Source: CAZHRC01 sp964533865 (GTDB lineage Bacteria; Bacillota; Clostridia; Tissierellales; Peptoniphilaceae). From it: a DNA stretch of 64,000 nt. The DNA lies in assembly GCA_964533865.1 (NCBI GenBank), contig CAZHRC010000007.1, positions 1 through 64,000 of the forward strand. The letters run 5' to 3'. Position numbers and translations under genes: made by a program. Below, one piece after another: positions 1 to 9,410 of this stretch (position 1 is the first letter of the stretch; each line of letters starts with the position of its first letter). The notes beneath the pieces were generated by a model. That model searched no databases and was not told the origin of the DNA. It saw only the letters and a list, made by a program, of their open reading frames with translations.

Positions 1-57
1 GATATGCAAATTATAGCAAGAGGTCAGCAGCATTTCAAGAGCTTTTTCGCAAAATGA
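1..57 (+). CDS. C-terminal end of an unknown protein (partial)
   Basis: An open frame enters from the left edge and ends with TGA at 55-57, giving 18 residues that finish FKSFFAK. It is called only because a strong intrinsic terminator starts two bases after its stop and points the same way. Nothing can be said about function from so short a tail. Confidence 0.45.
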   Translation, partial: DMQIIARGQQHFKSFFAK

Positions 58-293
58 AGCGAGGTGAGCGTTTTGGCACTCACCTCGCGTTTTTGAGATA
101 CTCCTGTTTGTTTCAGGTACTGGTAAGTTTGAAGGGTGGTCAAAATACGGAATACCGTACTTTTGTTCACACCTATCGCTTCGGACAACTCGGTGAGTGT
201 CCATTCGAATTTTTCGGCGGTGAAGCAGTTTAGCAAGAGTAAAGTGCGCTCTACGGCTTGAATGTGGTAAGGATTGTCTTTAACGGGTTTCAT
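24..293 (-). pseudogene. Truncated IclR-family regulator (HTH domain only)
   Basis: Residues 1-60 of this 89-residue frame match the IclR N-terminal winged helix: a QAVERTLLLLNCF helix, then TLTELSEAIGVNKSTVFRIL as the recognition region. Full IclR proteins are about 250 residues and carry a C-terminal effector domain that is absent here. After the LKQ that should lead into the wing, the sequence becomes unrelated and is read antisense through the neighbouring terminator. The ATG at 293 has a good ribosome site (AGGGAG) and the gene keeps a strong promoter at 377-406. It faces away from the permease and catabolic genes that start at 504, the usual place for their regulator. I infer a 3'-truncated gene, although a standalone DNA-binding fragment could still be made. 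Confidence 0.7.
59..94 (+). terminator. Intrinsic terminator of the gene entering from the left
   Basis: A perfect 10-bp stem (59-68 with 79-88) encloses a 10-base loop and is followed by GTTTTT. Read on the minus strand the hairpin has no clean T run, so it serves the plus-strand gene. It lies inside the reading frame of the minus-strand IclR fragment. Confidence 0.8.
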
Positions 294-376
294 CTGTGTA
301 TACTCCCTATTATGAAGTGAAAGAAAACGGTTTATATGAACGTCAGCACAAGAGATGTACGTGTGATCCTGACGTG

Positions 377-406
377 ATTGTAACACATAAATTAAAGGGT
401 TGTCAA
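377..406 (-). promoter_or_regulatory. Sigma-A promoter of the truncated iclR gene
   Basis: On the minus strand TTGACA (406-401) and TACAAT (382-377) are separated by 18 bases. This is a near-consensus housekeeping promoter about 80 bases upstream of the IclR start. The same 200-base divergent region must also hold the promoter of the plus-strand permease, for which I see no comparably clear boxes. Confidence 0.7.
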
Positions 407-503
407 TTTTTCGACACGGTAAGCAAAGTGCATCGACAAGGAGGTGAATTCTACGAAAACCGTTACGTAGTTGTTGATATTAAACCGAGGAGGAGTTGAA
501 AGT

Positions 504-1853
504 ATGAGTTCAGAAGGAAAGGTAGTAGGAAGCGGGTCTTTACCCAAGTTTGTGATCTTGAGTATTATCGGAGTGGTCGTATTCTTTGTACCAATTGGTT
601 TTTTAGGTGGCGTCGTACCCATGGTGGCAGCGGTCAATACGATTAAAAAGCTTTTTGGGGAAAATTTACCGGTACTGGCATTGTTGATCTCAGGGTCGGT
701 TGTCGTGACCTTGATTTTAGGAAAAGTGCTTAAGAAAGAACGTTTTGTGAAACATCACGCATCGGACGGACCGATTAAGACGATTTTTTACGTCATAGGA
801 TTTGTGCTCTGTCTCATGTACTTAACGAAAACTGGGCCAGAATTTTTGTTGGCATCAAATGTAGGTGGAGAAGCGTTGTACTTAGCGGCGACGATATTCT
901 TAACGATTTCCATGGCAGGCTTTCTCGTCTGTTTTATCTTGGACTCAGGCGTTGTTGAATTTATCGCTGTACTGATTGAACCCATTATGAGACCGGTTTA
1001 CTTACAACCAGGCGAAGCAGCTGTCGATGCGGTTTCGGCATTTGTATCTTCAGCAGCGGTTGGGGTTTACTTAACGGACCAGCACTATCAAGATAAGCGC
1101 TACACGGTTAGAGAAGCCTTTTCGGTGGTCACTTGTTACTGCGTTATGAGTATTGGATACTTAGCGGTTATCTCCGAAATGTCGGGCATACCTCAGTTTT
1201 ATGGTCAGGTGGTTTTGGTGAGTTTTGCGATGATCTTTATCGTCACACCTATACTCGTCCGAATCCCGCCAATTAGTTTGAAAAAGAATACTTATATTGA
1301 TGGAACGGTACAAACGAAAGAGATGAAGACGGTGATCAAGAGAGAAAACCGTTTTAAAGACGCTGTCGAAGCAGGCATCGCCCAATCTGCACACTTTAGT
1401 GGGAAAACACTATGGCATAGCTTTTTAAATGCGATCAGTTTCGGTCAAACGATTGTTGGATTCTTGATTCCAGTTGTCGTATTAGTTATGGCGGTGATTC
1501 ACTACACGCCGATATTCACTTACTTAGGACAGCCGATGGTTCCAATCCTAAATCTACTGCAAATCCCAGCAGCAGAACACATAGCGCCAGCGACCTTAGT
1601 TGGCATTGTTGACGTTTCTTTCCCATCGGTGACGATTATGGGCCTTAGAGCCAATGGTATACTCGTCCCAGATAAAAGCGCGTTTTTTATCACTGTACTA
1701 GCAGCGTTACAAATCATCTCCTTTACCGAGTCGGCAAATGCGATGATGCAAGCGAAGTTTGGAGCGAAGTTTTTAGAATTGGTGGCTATGTTCTTTATTA
1801 GAACCATTGTCATCATGCCGTTTATAGCCTTGTTCGCCCACTTGTTGTTCTAA
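504..1853 (+). CDS. YjiH-family membrane protein with nucleoside-recognition (Gate) domain
   Basis: A 449-residue polytopic membrane protein. The resemblance is to the YjiH family, which carries Gate domains also found in nucleoside transporters and SpmA/SpmB. Hydrophobic segments run from about residue 15 to the C-terminus, with a polar loop near the middle (about residues 265-310, several Lys and Glu). I chose ATG 504 because GGAGGAG lies eight bases upstream; the frame is open further upstream but has no ribosome site there. It is the first gene of the molybdenum-hydroxylase island, so uptake of the heterocyclic substrate is a reasonable inference, but transport has not been shown for the family. 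Confidence 0.75.
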   Translation: MSSEGKVVGSGSLPKFVILSIIGVVVFFVPIGFLGGVVPMVAAVNTIKKLFGENLPVLALLISGSVVVTLILGKVLKKERFVKHHASDGPIKTIFYVIGFVLCLMYLTKTGPEFLLASNVGGEALYLAATIFLTISMAGFLVCFILDSGVVEFIAVLIEPIMRPVYLQPGEAAVDAVSAFVSSAAVGVYLTDQHYQDKRYTVREAFSVVTCYCVMSIGYLAVISEMSGIPQFYGQVVLVSFAMIFIVTPILVRIPPISLKKNTYIDGTVQTKEMKTVIKRENRFKDAVEAGIAQSAHFSGKTLWHSFLNAISFGQTIVGFLIPVVVLVMAVIHYTPIFTYLGQPMVPILNLLQIPAAEHIAPATLVGIVDVSFPSVTIMGLRANGILVPDKSAFFITVLAALQIISFTESANAMMQAKFGAKFLELVAMFFIRTIVIMPFIALFAHLLF

Positions 1854-1859
1854 GGGGGT

Positions 1860-1887
1860 GCGGAGCCCATCTCATGATGGGCTCCGC
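1860..1887 (+). other. Perfect intercistronic hairpin
   Basis: A 12-bp perfect stem (1860-1871 with 1876-1887) with a TCAT loop sits between the permease and the first oxidoreductase gene. No T run follows directly (AATGGCTG comes next), so it is not a simple terminator. It may stabilise or process the transcript. Confidence 0.6.
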
Positions 1888-1926
1888 AATGGCTGTATTT
1901 TAAACTACAACAAAGGAGTGTTTACA

Positions 1927-2781
1927 TTGAAACAGAATTGTGTAAGAGAATACTTAGTGCCCAAAGATCTAGAGGAAGCATTGAACATGTTGACAGGATT
2001 TAGAGTGGTGCCACTAGCAGGGGCGACGGACCTGTTCTGTGTGGACAACACTTGTATCGACGCGTTCTTAGATATTACGAATATTGGCCTCAACTACATT
2101 AAAGAAGAAAACGGGAAAATTCATATTGGAGCGGGAACGACCTTCCACGAATTGATCCACTCAGAGATCATCAAAGAAAAATTTGTCGCGCTTCACGATG
2201 CGAGTTTGGTGTTGGCAGACTACACCATTCGAAATGTCGCCACCATCGGCGGCAACATCTGTACCGCATTATCATCTGGGGATGCGATTCCTCCGCTGTT
2301 TGCAGTGAATGCGGATTTGGTCCTTCGATCTTCAAAAGGCACTCGCGTGGTCAACATCAACGATTTCTTTGAAGGCAACAGACAAACCGTTCGTGAACCC
2401 AACGAATTGCTCATTGAGTTTATCGTAGAGCCCTATGGTAAAGCAAACGGTCGAGGAACCGCATACGAAAAAGTCGGGCGCAACGCAGTCGATATCGCTA
2501 TCGCTTGCGCAGCGGCTGGGTTGAAGGTCGTAGACGGTGTCGTCGAAGAAGCGGTGATTGCACTTGGGGCTGTTGGTCCTACCGTACTTCGCGCGAAAAA
2601 AGTAGAACAGGCGCTTGTCGGCAAAGTCATCGATGAGCAAACCGCCTTAGAAATTGCAGCAGGTGTTGCAGCAGAGATTTCTCCTATTACGAACATTCGT
2701 AGTACTAAAGAGTATCGTTCCGACGTCACCTGTGAATTAGCGGCTCGAGCCATTCTCAGAGCTTACCAATCGGCACTGTAG
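1927..2781 (+). CDS. Molybdenum hydroxylase A, FAD-binding subunit
   Basis: A 284-residue protein of the FAD subunit family of xanthine dehydrogenase-type enzymes. It carries electrons from the iron-sulfur subunit to the final acceptor. The FAD-contacting motifs PLAGATDL near the N-terminus and TIGGNICTA near residue 110 are present, followed by the CO-dehydrogenase flavoprotein C-terminal domain. The start is TTG 1927, because AAAGGAG lies nine bases upstream; longer frames from 1858 would run through the hairpin and lack a ribosome site. The gene is followed 17 bases later by the 2Fe-2S subunit, giving the order FAD, FeS, Mo in this first set. Confidence 0.85.
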   Translation: MKQNCVREYLVPKDLEEALNMLTGFRVVPLAGATDLFCVDNTCIDAFLDITNIGLNYIKEENGKIHIGAGTTFHELIHSEIIKEKFVALHDASLVLADYTIRNVATIGGNICTALSSGDAIPPLFAVNADLVLRSSKGTRVVNINDFFEGNRQTVREPNELLIEFIVEPYGKANGRGTAYEKVGRNAVDIAIACAAAGLKVVDGVVEEAVIALGAVGPTVLRAKKVEQALVGKVIDEQTALEIAAGVAAEISPITNIRSTKEYRSDVTCELAARAILRAYQSAL

Positions 2782-2798
2782 AAGATAGGAGGAATCAG

Positions 2799-3269
2799 AT
2801 GAAAGTTCAAATTCAAATGACCATCAATAGACAACGCTACGACGCATTGGTCGATCCTGGCGAAAGCTTGATCAACGTATTGCGTAGAGAGCTCGGTCTG
2901 ACAGGCAGCAAAGTCAGCTGCGACGATGGTGACTGTGGCGCTTGTACGGTCATAGTGGACGGTCAAGCGGTAAAAGGTTGTATCTACCCAGCGGCACGCG
3001 CCAATGGCAAGACTTTATTGACCATCGAAGGCCTAGCTGGAGAAGAAATGCACCCCTTACAAACGAAATTTATCGAATTGGCGGCGGTCCAATGCGGTTA
3101 CTGCATACCAGGCATGATCCTAGCGGCCAAAGCTTACTTAGACGAAAATCCAAATCCGACACTCGAAGAGACGCGAGAAGCCATTGGTGGAAATATCTGT
3201 CGATGCACCGGTTATACCAAACCTGTTCAGGCGATTATGGAAGCTGCCAAAGTTCTGAGAGGAGAGTAA
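2799..3269 (+). CDS. Molybdenum hydroxylase A, 2Fe-2S subunit
   Basis: A 156-residue small subunit with two [2Fe-2S] clusters. The plant-type ferredoxin half has CDDGDCGACT and a later Cys in VKGC; the helical half has CGYCIPGM and CRCTGY. These are all eight cysteines expected for the family. It shuttles electrons from the molybdopterin site to FAD. The ribosome site is AGGAGG before ATG 2799, and the stop is only six bases from the large-subunit start, so the three subunits are cotranscribed. Confidence 0.92.
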   Translation: MKVQIQMTINRQRYDALVDPGESLINVLRRELGLTGSKVSCDDGDCGACTVIVDGQAVKGCIYPAARANGKTLLTIEGLAGEEMHPLQTKFIELAAVQCGYCIPGMILAAKAYLDENPNPTLEETREAIGGNICRCTGYTKPVQAIMEAAKVLRGE

Positions 3270-3275
3270 GAAAAA

Positions 3276-5591
3276 ATGGTCAATAAAAAAGATAACTACG
3301 ATGTCATTCGACAAAGTCAAGAGAGAAAAGACGTTCGAGACAAGGTAACGGGATCCACGGTATACACCAATGACATGTACCTTCCTGGCATGCTTATCGC
3401 AGAACCTGTGCGCTGCCCATACCCACATGCGAGAATCGTCTCGATGAATAAAGAAGAAGTGTTAAAGATGCCAGGTGTTCGCGGCGTTATCACTTACGAA
3501 GACCTACCAGACCGTAAATTTATCACAGCGGGCTATCCCAAAGAGACGATTCCTGGAACGGCTCCTGGCGTACCGGAAGAATACCTTTTTGATAAAACCA
3601 TTTTGTCACAAGAGTTAAACTACGCTGGAGAAATTGCAGCGGTCGTCGTCGCTGACAGCTATGAAAGTGCCTATTTTGGAAGCCAAGCGTTGCAAATCCA
3701 ATACGAAGAGCTCCCTTACGTCATCGATATGGATGAAGCCTTAGAAGAGGACGCGCCATTTGTTCACAATGGATCGCGCAAAAACTGTATCGAAGGGGAA
3801 ATCGCCTACGGCGATGTGGAGCAAGCGTTTAAAGACGCAGACTTCGTGTTTGAAGACGAATTCCACGCCCAACCACAACAACACGCTTGTATGGAAACTT
3901 GCTGTAGTATTGCAAAACAAGACGGATCCGGAAAGATCACCTTGTGGTCGACCACTCAAGTCCCATACCACGTTAGACGCAATATTTCCGAAGTGCTCGA
4001 CATCCCAATGAGTATGATTCGCGTGGTAAAACCACCGATCGGCGGCGGGTTTGGAGAGCGTCAAATGATGATCAACGAATTATTGGTCGTCGCCATCGCA
4101 CGCATTTTCAAAGTGCCGGTGCGCATGGATATGACACGGGAAGCTAACTTGGAAACCGTCTCATTCCGCCACGAAATGAAGATCAAACTCAAAACCGGCG
4201 TCATGAAAGATGGTACCATCGTCGGCTACCAAATGAATGTTCGCTCCAATGCAGGGGCATACGTTGGCCACAGCCCGTACGTTACACGTGCTACGGCGAC
4301 AAAACTCCCCTATCGCATTCCAAATGTACGCTTTAATTGCGAAGTCGTCTTTACCAACCGTGCAGAGTCAGGTGCTTTCCGCGGTTACGGTAACCCACAA
4401 ATGACTTTGGCGCGCGAGGTGCATATGTCTCGCGTGGCAGAACGCCTCAAAATGGACGAAATCGAATTTAGGCGCATGAACCTTGTTCAAGTTGGTCAAC
4501 CTAACCCGGTCGCTTTGAAGAGTGACTGGATCCTTGAGAGTTGTGGATTGGCAGAGTGTATGGACAAAGGGGCAGAAGCCATCGGATGGTATAAGCCAAA
4601 GAAACAAGTCCAAGACGGTTCCAAACTCTACGGACGCGGAATGTCTGCTGCCCTTCACGTTACCGGGACCTCAGCAGAGCCGGATTTCTCATCGGCACAA
4701 GTCAAATTCTGTGAAGACGGTACGGTCATCCTATTGCTCGGTTCGCCAGAGTTGGGACAAGGATCGGATACGACCCACGCGCAAATCTGTGCGGAAACCC
4801 TAGGGGTTCGCTACGAGGACATTTTTGTGTACTCTGCCGATACGGATATGACGCCTTTGGACATGGGAAGTTATTCTTCTCGTCAAACCTACGTTGCGGG
4901 TAATGCTGTAAAACTCGCAGCACAAAAGGCTAAAGATCAAATGATCCGCTTTGGTGCAGAGCTTGCCAAGGTGAAAATCAACAACTTAGACATTCGCGAC
5001 AGTTGGTTGGTACGTCGAGAAAACGGAAGAAAACTCTTCCCGCTTTCTGAAGTCGCCTACTACGCCACTTACTTGGCACCAGAGCCAATGTATATCAACG
5101 AGAGCGCAAGCTACTCGTCACTCAACTGCCCACCGGCTTTTGCAGCGCACTTCTGCGAAGTCGAGATCGATACGGCAACAGGTGAAGTCAACGTATTAGA
5201 CTTCGTCGCTGCCCACGACGTGGGAACGGCGATTAACCCTGCGATGATCGAAGGGCAAATTGAAGGAAGTATTGTACAAGGGTTAGGTCCTGTCGTCTGG
5301 GAAGATATGGTTTATGTCGATGGGATTCTTCAAAACAAAAAGTACTCTGACTACAAGGTGCCACGCGCTCAAGACGCGCCACCGATGCAAGTCATCATCG
5401 TCGAAGCCTTTGAGCCGAGCGGTCCTTTTGGCGCGAAGAGCGTTGGAGAAATCGCGATGGCACCAGTAGCCGCCGCGATTGTAAACGCCATTTACGATGC
5501 GACTGGCGTTCGTATCACAAGCACTCCGCTTTCGAAGGATCGCGTATTAAAATCCCTACAAGAATCTGGCAAAGCCTTCCGCAGCAAGTAA
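3276..5591 (+). CDS. Molybdenum hydroxylase A, molybdopterin-binding subunit
   Basis: A 771-residue large subunit of the xanthine dehydrogenase/aldehyde oxidase family. Visible motifs are GGGFGERQ in the first molybdopterin-contacting loop (about residue 257), AFRGYGNPQ (about 369), and FGAKSVGE near the C-terminus, whose Glu is the catalytic base of the family. These enzymes hydroxylate purines or other N-heterocycles with water as oxygen source. Substrate cannot be assigned from sequence alone; the neighbouring cyclic amidohydrolase suggests a purine- or hydantoin-like ring. The protein is a full-length Mo subunit for the split-subunit type. Confidence 0.88.
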   Translation: MVNKKDNYDVIRQSQERKDVRDKVTGSTVYTNDMYLPGMLIAEPVRCPYPHARIVSMNKEEVLKMPGVRGVITYEDLPDRKFITAGYPKETIPGTAPGVPEEYLFDKTILSQELNYAGEIAAVVVADSYESAYFGSQALQIQYEELPYVIDMDEALEEDAPFVHNGSRKNCIEGEIAYGDVEQAFKDADFVFEDEFHAQPQQHACMETCCSIAKQDGSGKITLWSTTQVPYHVRRNISEVLDIPMSMIRVVKPPIGGGFGERQMMINELLVVAIARIFKVPVRMDMTREANLETVSFRHEMKIKLKTGVMKDGTIVGYQMNVRSNAGAYVGHSPYVTRATATKLPYRIPNVRFNCEVVFTNRAESGAFRGYGNPQMTLAREVHMSRVAERLKMDEIEFRRMNLVQVGQPNPVALKSDWILESCGLAECMDKGAEAIGWYKPKKQVQDGSKLYGRGMSAALHVTGTSAEPDFSSAQVKFCEDGTVILLLGSPELGQGSDTTHAQICAETLGVRYEDIFVYSADTDMTPLDMGSYSSRQTYVAGNAVKLAAQKAKDQMIRFGAELAKVKINNLDIRDSWLVRRENGRKLFPLSEVAYYATYLAPEPMYINESASYSSLNCPPAFAAHFCEVEIDTATGEVNVLDFVAAHDVGTAINPAMIEGQIEGSIVQGLGPVVWEDMVYVDGILQNKKYSDYKVPRAQDAPPMQVIIVEAFEPSGPFGAKSVGEIAMAPVAAAIVNAIYDATGVRITSTPLSKDRVLKSLQESGKAFRSK

Positions 5592-5617
5592 TGCGGAAGG
5601 TGGCGCCAAAAGCGCCA
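5575..5617 (+). other. Two tandem hairpins between the molybdenum subunits
   Basis: CCTTCCGCA (5575-5583) pairs with TGCGGAAGG (5592-5600) across the stop codon, and TGGCGC (5601-5606) pairs with GCGCCA (5612-5617) immediately after. No T run follows. The second set of subunits starts 20 bases later, so this may set relative expression or mRNA decay of the two enzymes. Confidence 0.5.
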
Positions 5618-5637
5618 GCGTGATTTAGGAGGTAACT

Positions 5638-7974
5638 ATGAGCAATAAAATTAATGTAATAGGTAAACGACAGGCTAAGAAGGAAGCCTATTTAAAAGCC
5701 ACTGGTGCGCTAAAGTTCACTGGCGACTTATCCTTCCCGGGGATGCTCTACTGTAAAATACTCAGAAGCCCCCACGCCCATGCTTATGTGAGAAGCATAG
5801 ATATTTCAGAGGCGTTAAAAATGCCAGGCGTTGTGGACATCATCACCCATGATGACGTGCCAAAAATACTGAGCATGCATCAGTTTTTGCACACACCTGA
5901 GGCGATGTACTACGACAGCTATCTTTTGGAAAAACACGTGCGCCACGTTGGTGACCGAGTCGCAGCAGTCGCGGCAACTTCGTTGGAAGCTGCAGAAGAC
6001 GCTTTAGAGAAAATCATCGTAGACTATGAAGTGATGCCAGCGGTCTTCACACCGGAAGATGCCATGGCAGATGGGGCGCCGGCTATTCACACCGACACCA
6101 TCAAAGGGTTAAATCCCATCACCGTTAAAAACAATATTCTAGACGCGACCGACGTCTCCATTGGCGACACGGAAAAGGGGTTTCTTCAATCCGATGTGGT
6201 CATTGAGAGAACCTATCGCACATCGGTTCCAAATAACGCGATGCTAGAGTTGACTGCTGTCGTGGCGAGCCCAAGACCGGACGGAAGAATCGACGTATAC
6301 TGTACAGGTCAAGGGGTTCACTCGACGCGGATGAACATCTCAAATGCATTGGGTATCCCGGTCAGCCAACTGAACGTCCACAGAATGTTTTTGGGTGGTT
6401 CCTTCGGAGCCCACATCCACACAGGATTTATCGAAAACATTTGTACCTTCTTGGCGATGCGCACTGGGCGCCCGGTAAGAGGGGAAAAAACGCGTGAAGA
6501 GATCTTCCTAAGCTGCGGACGTCACCCGATGGTGGTACGAGTCAAAGCGGGCTTTAAGAAAGACGGCACGATGATGGCCCTTCACTCAGATACCACAGAC
6601 GTGACGGGATCCTACGCTTTTAGTGGCAGTTCAAAGATGAACTTGACCGCAGGGTTCTCCCTATCCATGTATCAGTGTCCAAACCTACGCATGTCGGGAC
6701 GAAGTGTGTACGTCAATCTACCACCGTTAACGGCGATGCGCGGAGCGGGTAACCCGCAAGCCAACTGGTCGGTAGAAAACTTTATGAACGACGCTGCTGA
6801 TGAACTGGGCATCGATCCCATCGAGTTGCGCAAGAAAAACAACCTTGGTGTAGGCGATATCTTCTATGGACAAGGACCAAAAGTCAAAGCGGTCATCAAC
6901 AGTTGTGGTACCGTCGAACTTTTAGATCGCGGTTCAGAAATCATGGACTGGAAAAACAGAGACAGCTTTAACCGCACACCCGATCCTGATCGCCCATGGA
7001 TCAAGAGAGGTTTAGGGATGGCTCGTGGATTCCACACTTCGGGTTGTGGATCCGAAAAGCCAAACGACTTTATCATCGACCACAGTGCGGCATTCTTGAA
7101 AATGAACGAAGATGGCACGGCTCAGTTGATGAATGCAGCTTGCGATATGGGTAGTGGGGTCATCAGTGCTCATGCGGCCCTCATAGCTGACACCATCGGT
7201 TTAAAGTACGAAGACGTCATCGTCAACCCAGGCGACAGCGACACCACGCCTTTCGATGGACCGACCCACGCCAGTCGTGGTCTTTACGGCTCCGGTCAAC
7301 CGGTGGTCAAATGCGCTCAAATCGTAAAGGCAAAACTCCTTCAATGGTCTGCTCAAATGCTGGGCACTGGCGTTGAGAACGTTGAAATCAAAAATAGCAT
7401 GGTTTACAACTTCGCAAAACCTGAAGAGGCTATGCACATCTCCAAAGTCGTACAAAAAGCTCACTTTGGGGGTTGGGGAACGGCAACGGCAGAAGCTGCT
7501 GTTCGACCACACGCTTGCCCACCACACTTTGTCGTCATCTTTGCTGAAGTCGAAGTGGACACGCGCACAGGTAAAGTCTCCCTTGAAAGAGTGCTAAGTG
7601 GCGTCGATACGGGTACGGTGATTAACCTACAAAACGTTGAAGGACAAATGGAAGGCGGCATCCACATGGGAGCGGGCTATGCGCTGATGGAAGACACGAT
7701 TTTCCACCCAGAAACAGGAGCGCCCTTAAATGCGAACTTCGCAGACTATAAAATCTTATCCACCATGGATATGCCAAGGGTCGAAAAAATCATCGCCAAC
7801 ACCTATGAGCCAACGGGACCGTTTGGTGCAAAGGCTATCGGTGAAGGGGTAACCAACCCAGTTCCAGCTGCGATCAACGACGCGATCTGGCATGCTGTTG
7901 GCGTAAGGGTTAACGATCTACCAGTATCTCCAGAAAAATTATTGAACGCTATGCGCGAGAAAGGAGCGAAGTGA
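5638..7974 (+). CDS. Molybdenum hydroxylase B, molybdopterin-binding subunit
   Basis: A 778-residue second large subunit, clearly homologous to but diverged from the first. It has GGSFGAH in the first cofactor loop, AMRGAGNPQ, and FGAKAIGEG with the catalytic Glu near the C-terminus. The cofactor loop is GGSFGA where copy A has GGGFGE, so the two enzymes probably act on different positions or substrates. AGGAGG precedes ATG 5638. The stop overlaps the GTG of the FAD subunit (GTGA), indicating translational coupling. In this set the subunit order is Mo, FAD, FeS. Confidence 0.87.
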   Translation: MSNKINVIGKRQAKKEAYLKATGALKFTGDLSFPGMLYCKILRSPHAHAYVRSIDISEALKMPGVVDIITHDDVPKILSMHQFLHTPEAMYYDSYLLEKHVRHVGDRVAAVAATSLEAAEDALEKIIVDYEVMPAVFTPEDAMADGAPAIHTDTIKGLNPITVKNNILDATDVSIGDTEKGFLQSDVVIERTYRTSVPNNAMLELTAVVASPRPDGRIDVYCTGQGVHSTRMNISNALGIPVSQLNVHRMFLGGSFGAHIHTGFIENICTFLAMRTGRPVRGEKTREEIFLSCGRHPMVVRVKAGFKKDGTMMALHSDTTDVTGSYAFSGSSKMNLTAGFSLSMYQCPNLRMSGRSVYVNLPPLTAMRGAGNPQANWSVENFMNDAADELGIDPIELRKKNNLGVGDIFYGQGPKVKAVINSCGTVELLDRGSEIMDWKNRDSFNRTPDPDRPWIKRGLGMARGFHTSGCGSEKPNDFIIDHSAAFLKMNEDGTAQLMNAACDMGSGVISAHAALIADTIGLKYEDVIVNPGDSDTTPFDGPTHASRGLYGSGQPVVKCAQIVKAKLLQWSAQMLGTGVENVEIKNSMVYNFAKPEEAMHISKVVQKAHFGGWGTATAEAAVRPHACPPHFVVIFAEVEVDTRTGKVSLERVLSGVDTGTVINLQNVEGQMEGGIHMGAGYALMEDTIFHPETGAPLNANFADYKILSTMDMPRVEKIIANTYEPTGPFGAKAIGEGVTNPVPAAINDAIWHAVGVRVNDLPVSPEKLLNAMREKGAK

Positions 7975-8855
7975 GACGTATGAGAGTAAACACTTTTCAT
8001 CAACCGCTGGCATTGTCCGAAGCGCTACAGCTTTTGGCCGAATCCACTGAAACCACTGCTCTTTTGGCAGGCGGTACCGACTTAATCGTAGAAAAAAACA
8101 AACGCGCTGCAAAATTTGACGAGTTGATTGCGCTCAGTCACATTGCTGAGCTTAAAGGTATAGAGCAACAAGGGGACAAGGTTGTGATCGGGGCAGGGAC
8201 GACACACACCGACATCGTCGAGAGCCCTCTGCTCCAAGAACTCTATCCAGGGTTTACAAAAGCGGTGGAATCCATTGGCACTTTACAAATCAGAAACCTA
8301 GGCACATTGGGCGGAAATATTTGTAACGCATCGCCGGTGGCGGACTCGGTTTGTCCATTGATCACCTTAGGAGCCACTTTGGTTTTGGAAAGCGTCGAAG
8401 GCAAGAGAGAACTGCCAATCGAAGGTTTCTTCCTAAGACCTGGACAATCTTTAAAAAACCCCAATGAAATACTAACAAAAATCATCGTGCCCGTACCGTC
8501 AAAACAACTGCGCCAAGGTTTTGAGAAACTAGGGCCGAGAAAAGCGGCGGATATCGCTCTGATCAACGTGGCGGTGGCTTTGGAAGTGGATGGCGACACG
8601 ATAGTAGACGCGAAAATCGCCTACGGTTCGGTGGTTCCCGCTGCTAAACGAGGTGGCAATGCAGAAGCGACCCTCGTGGGCAAAAAAGTTGACGGCATCG
8701 ACTACGAAGCTTTGGCTGACGGGGTTTGTGCGGACTTAAAACCAAAAAGCGATCGCGGCGATCGATCCTCGGGTAAAAGAGGATTCTCAAGAGCCTATCG
8801 TCGAGATATGGCGGAAGTGCTCGTAGAAGACATCGTTCGTGAATTGGTACGTTAG
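7971..8855 (+). CDS. Molybdenum hydroxylase B, FAD-binding subunit
   Basis: A 294-residue FAD subunit with LLAGGTDL near residue 35 and LGGNICNASPVAD near residue 115, the usual FAD pyrophosphate-binding stretches. The start is most likely GTG 7971, which overlaps the previous stop and follows AAGGAG; an in-frame ATG at 7980 is the alternative, three residues shorter. It partners the molybdenum subunit just upstream and the 2Fe-2S subunit nine bases downstream. Confidence 0.87.
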   Translation: MRRMRVNTFHQPLALSEALQLLAESTETTALLAGGTDLIVEKNKRAAKFDELIALSHIAELKGIEQQGDKVVIGAGTTHTDIVESPLLQELYPGFTKAVESIGTLQIRNLGTLGGNICNASPVADSVCPLITLGATLVLESVEGKRELPIEGFFLRPGQSLKNPNEILTKIIVPVPSKQLRQGFEKLGPRKAADIALINVAVALEVDGDTIVDAKIAYGSVVPAAKRGGNAEATLVGKKVDGIDYEALADGVCADLKPKSDRGDRSSGKRGFSRAYRRDMAEVLVEDIVRELVR

Positions 8856-8864
8856 GAGGGAAAG

Positions 8865-9401
8865 ATGATAACAAAAGAAGTAACCTTTAAACTCAACGGT
8901 CGTGAAATGACCGACAATATCCCTCTCGATTGGAACTTGCTCCATTACTTGCGTAACGGTTTACTGCTCACTGGAACGAAATGTTCCTGTGAAGAGGGAG
9001 AATGCGGTGCGTGTACGGTCATTATGGACGGTAAGGCTGTCACTTCCTGTCTTGTGATGGCAGCGGATATCGAAGGTCGAGAGATTGTGACCATAGAAGG
9101 CCTAGCGCCAAACAAAGACGAATTTCACCCATTACAAACTGCCTTTGTCGCTGCAGGTGCCATCCAATGCGGTTTCTGCACACCTGGGATGATCATGTCG
9201 GCAAAAGCGTTGCTCGATGTGAATCCTTATCCGTCGGAAGAGGAAATCCGCCATGCGCTCGTTGGCAACCTCTGCCGATGCACAGGCTATGAAAAGATCG
9301 TCGATGCGGTACAAGCCGCTGCCCGAGGGGTGACCTGGACGGTAGACGACGAAGTTTGGGAAATTGTCGAACACTGTGACGACCACGGTTGTCCAACCTA
9401 A
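8865..9401 (+). CDS. Molybdenum hydroxylase B, 2Fe-2S subunit
   Basis: A 178-residue small subunit with CSCEEGECGACT, a later Cys in VTSC, CGFCTPGM and CRCTGY, the complete eight-cysteine set for two [2Fe-2S] clusters. It is about 20 residues longer than its counterpart in set A because of a C-terminal tail (from about residue 157) rich in acidic residues with a final HCDDHGC, which could bind metal but is unassigned. AGGAGG precedes ATG 8865. Confidence 0.92.
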   Translation: MITKEVTFKLNGREMTDNIPLDWNLLHYLRNGLLLTGTKCSCEEGECGACTVIMDGKAVTSCLVMAADIEGREIVTIEGLAPNKDEFHPLQTAFVAAGAIQCGFCTPGMIMSAKALLDVNPYPSEEEIRHALVGNLCRCTGYEKIVDAVQAAARGVTWTVDDEVWEIVEHCDDHGCPT

Positions 9402-9410
9402 GAATACATG

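Noticed and set aside
296..499. Plus-strand open frame of 67 codons between the iclR fragment and the permease.
   Set aside because: It starts opposite the iclR ribosome site, runs through the iclR promoter, has no ribosome site of its own and no family resemblance.
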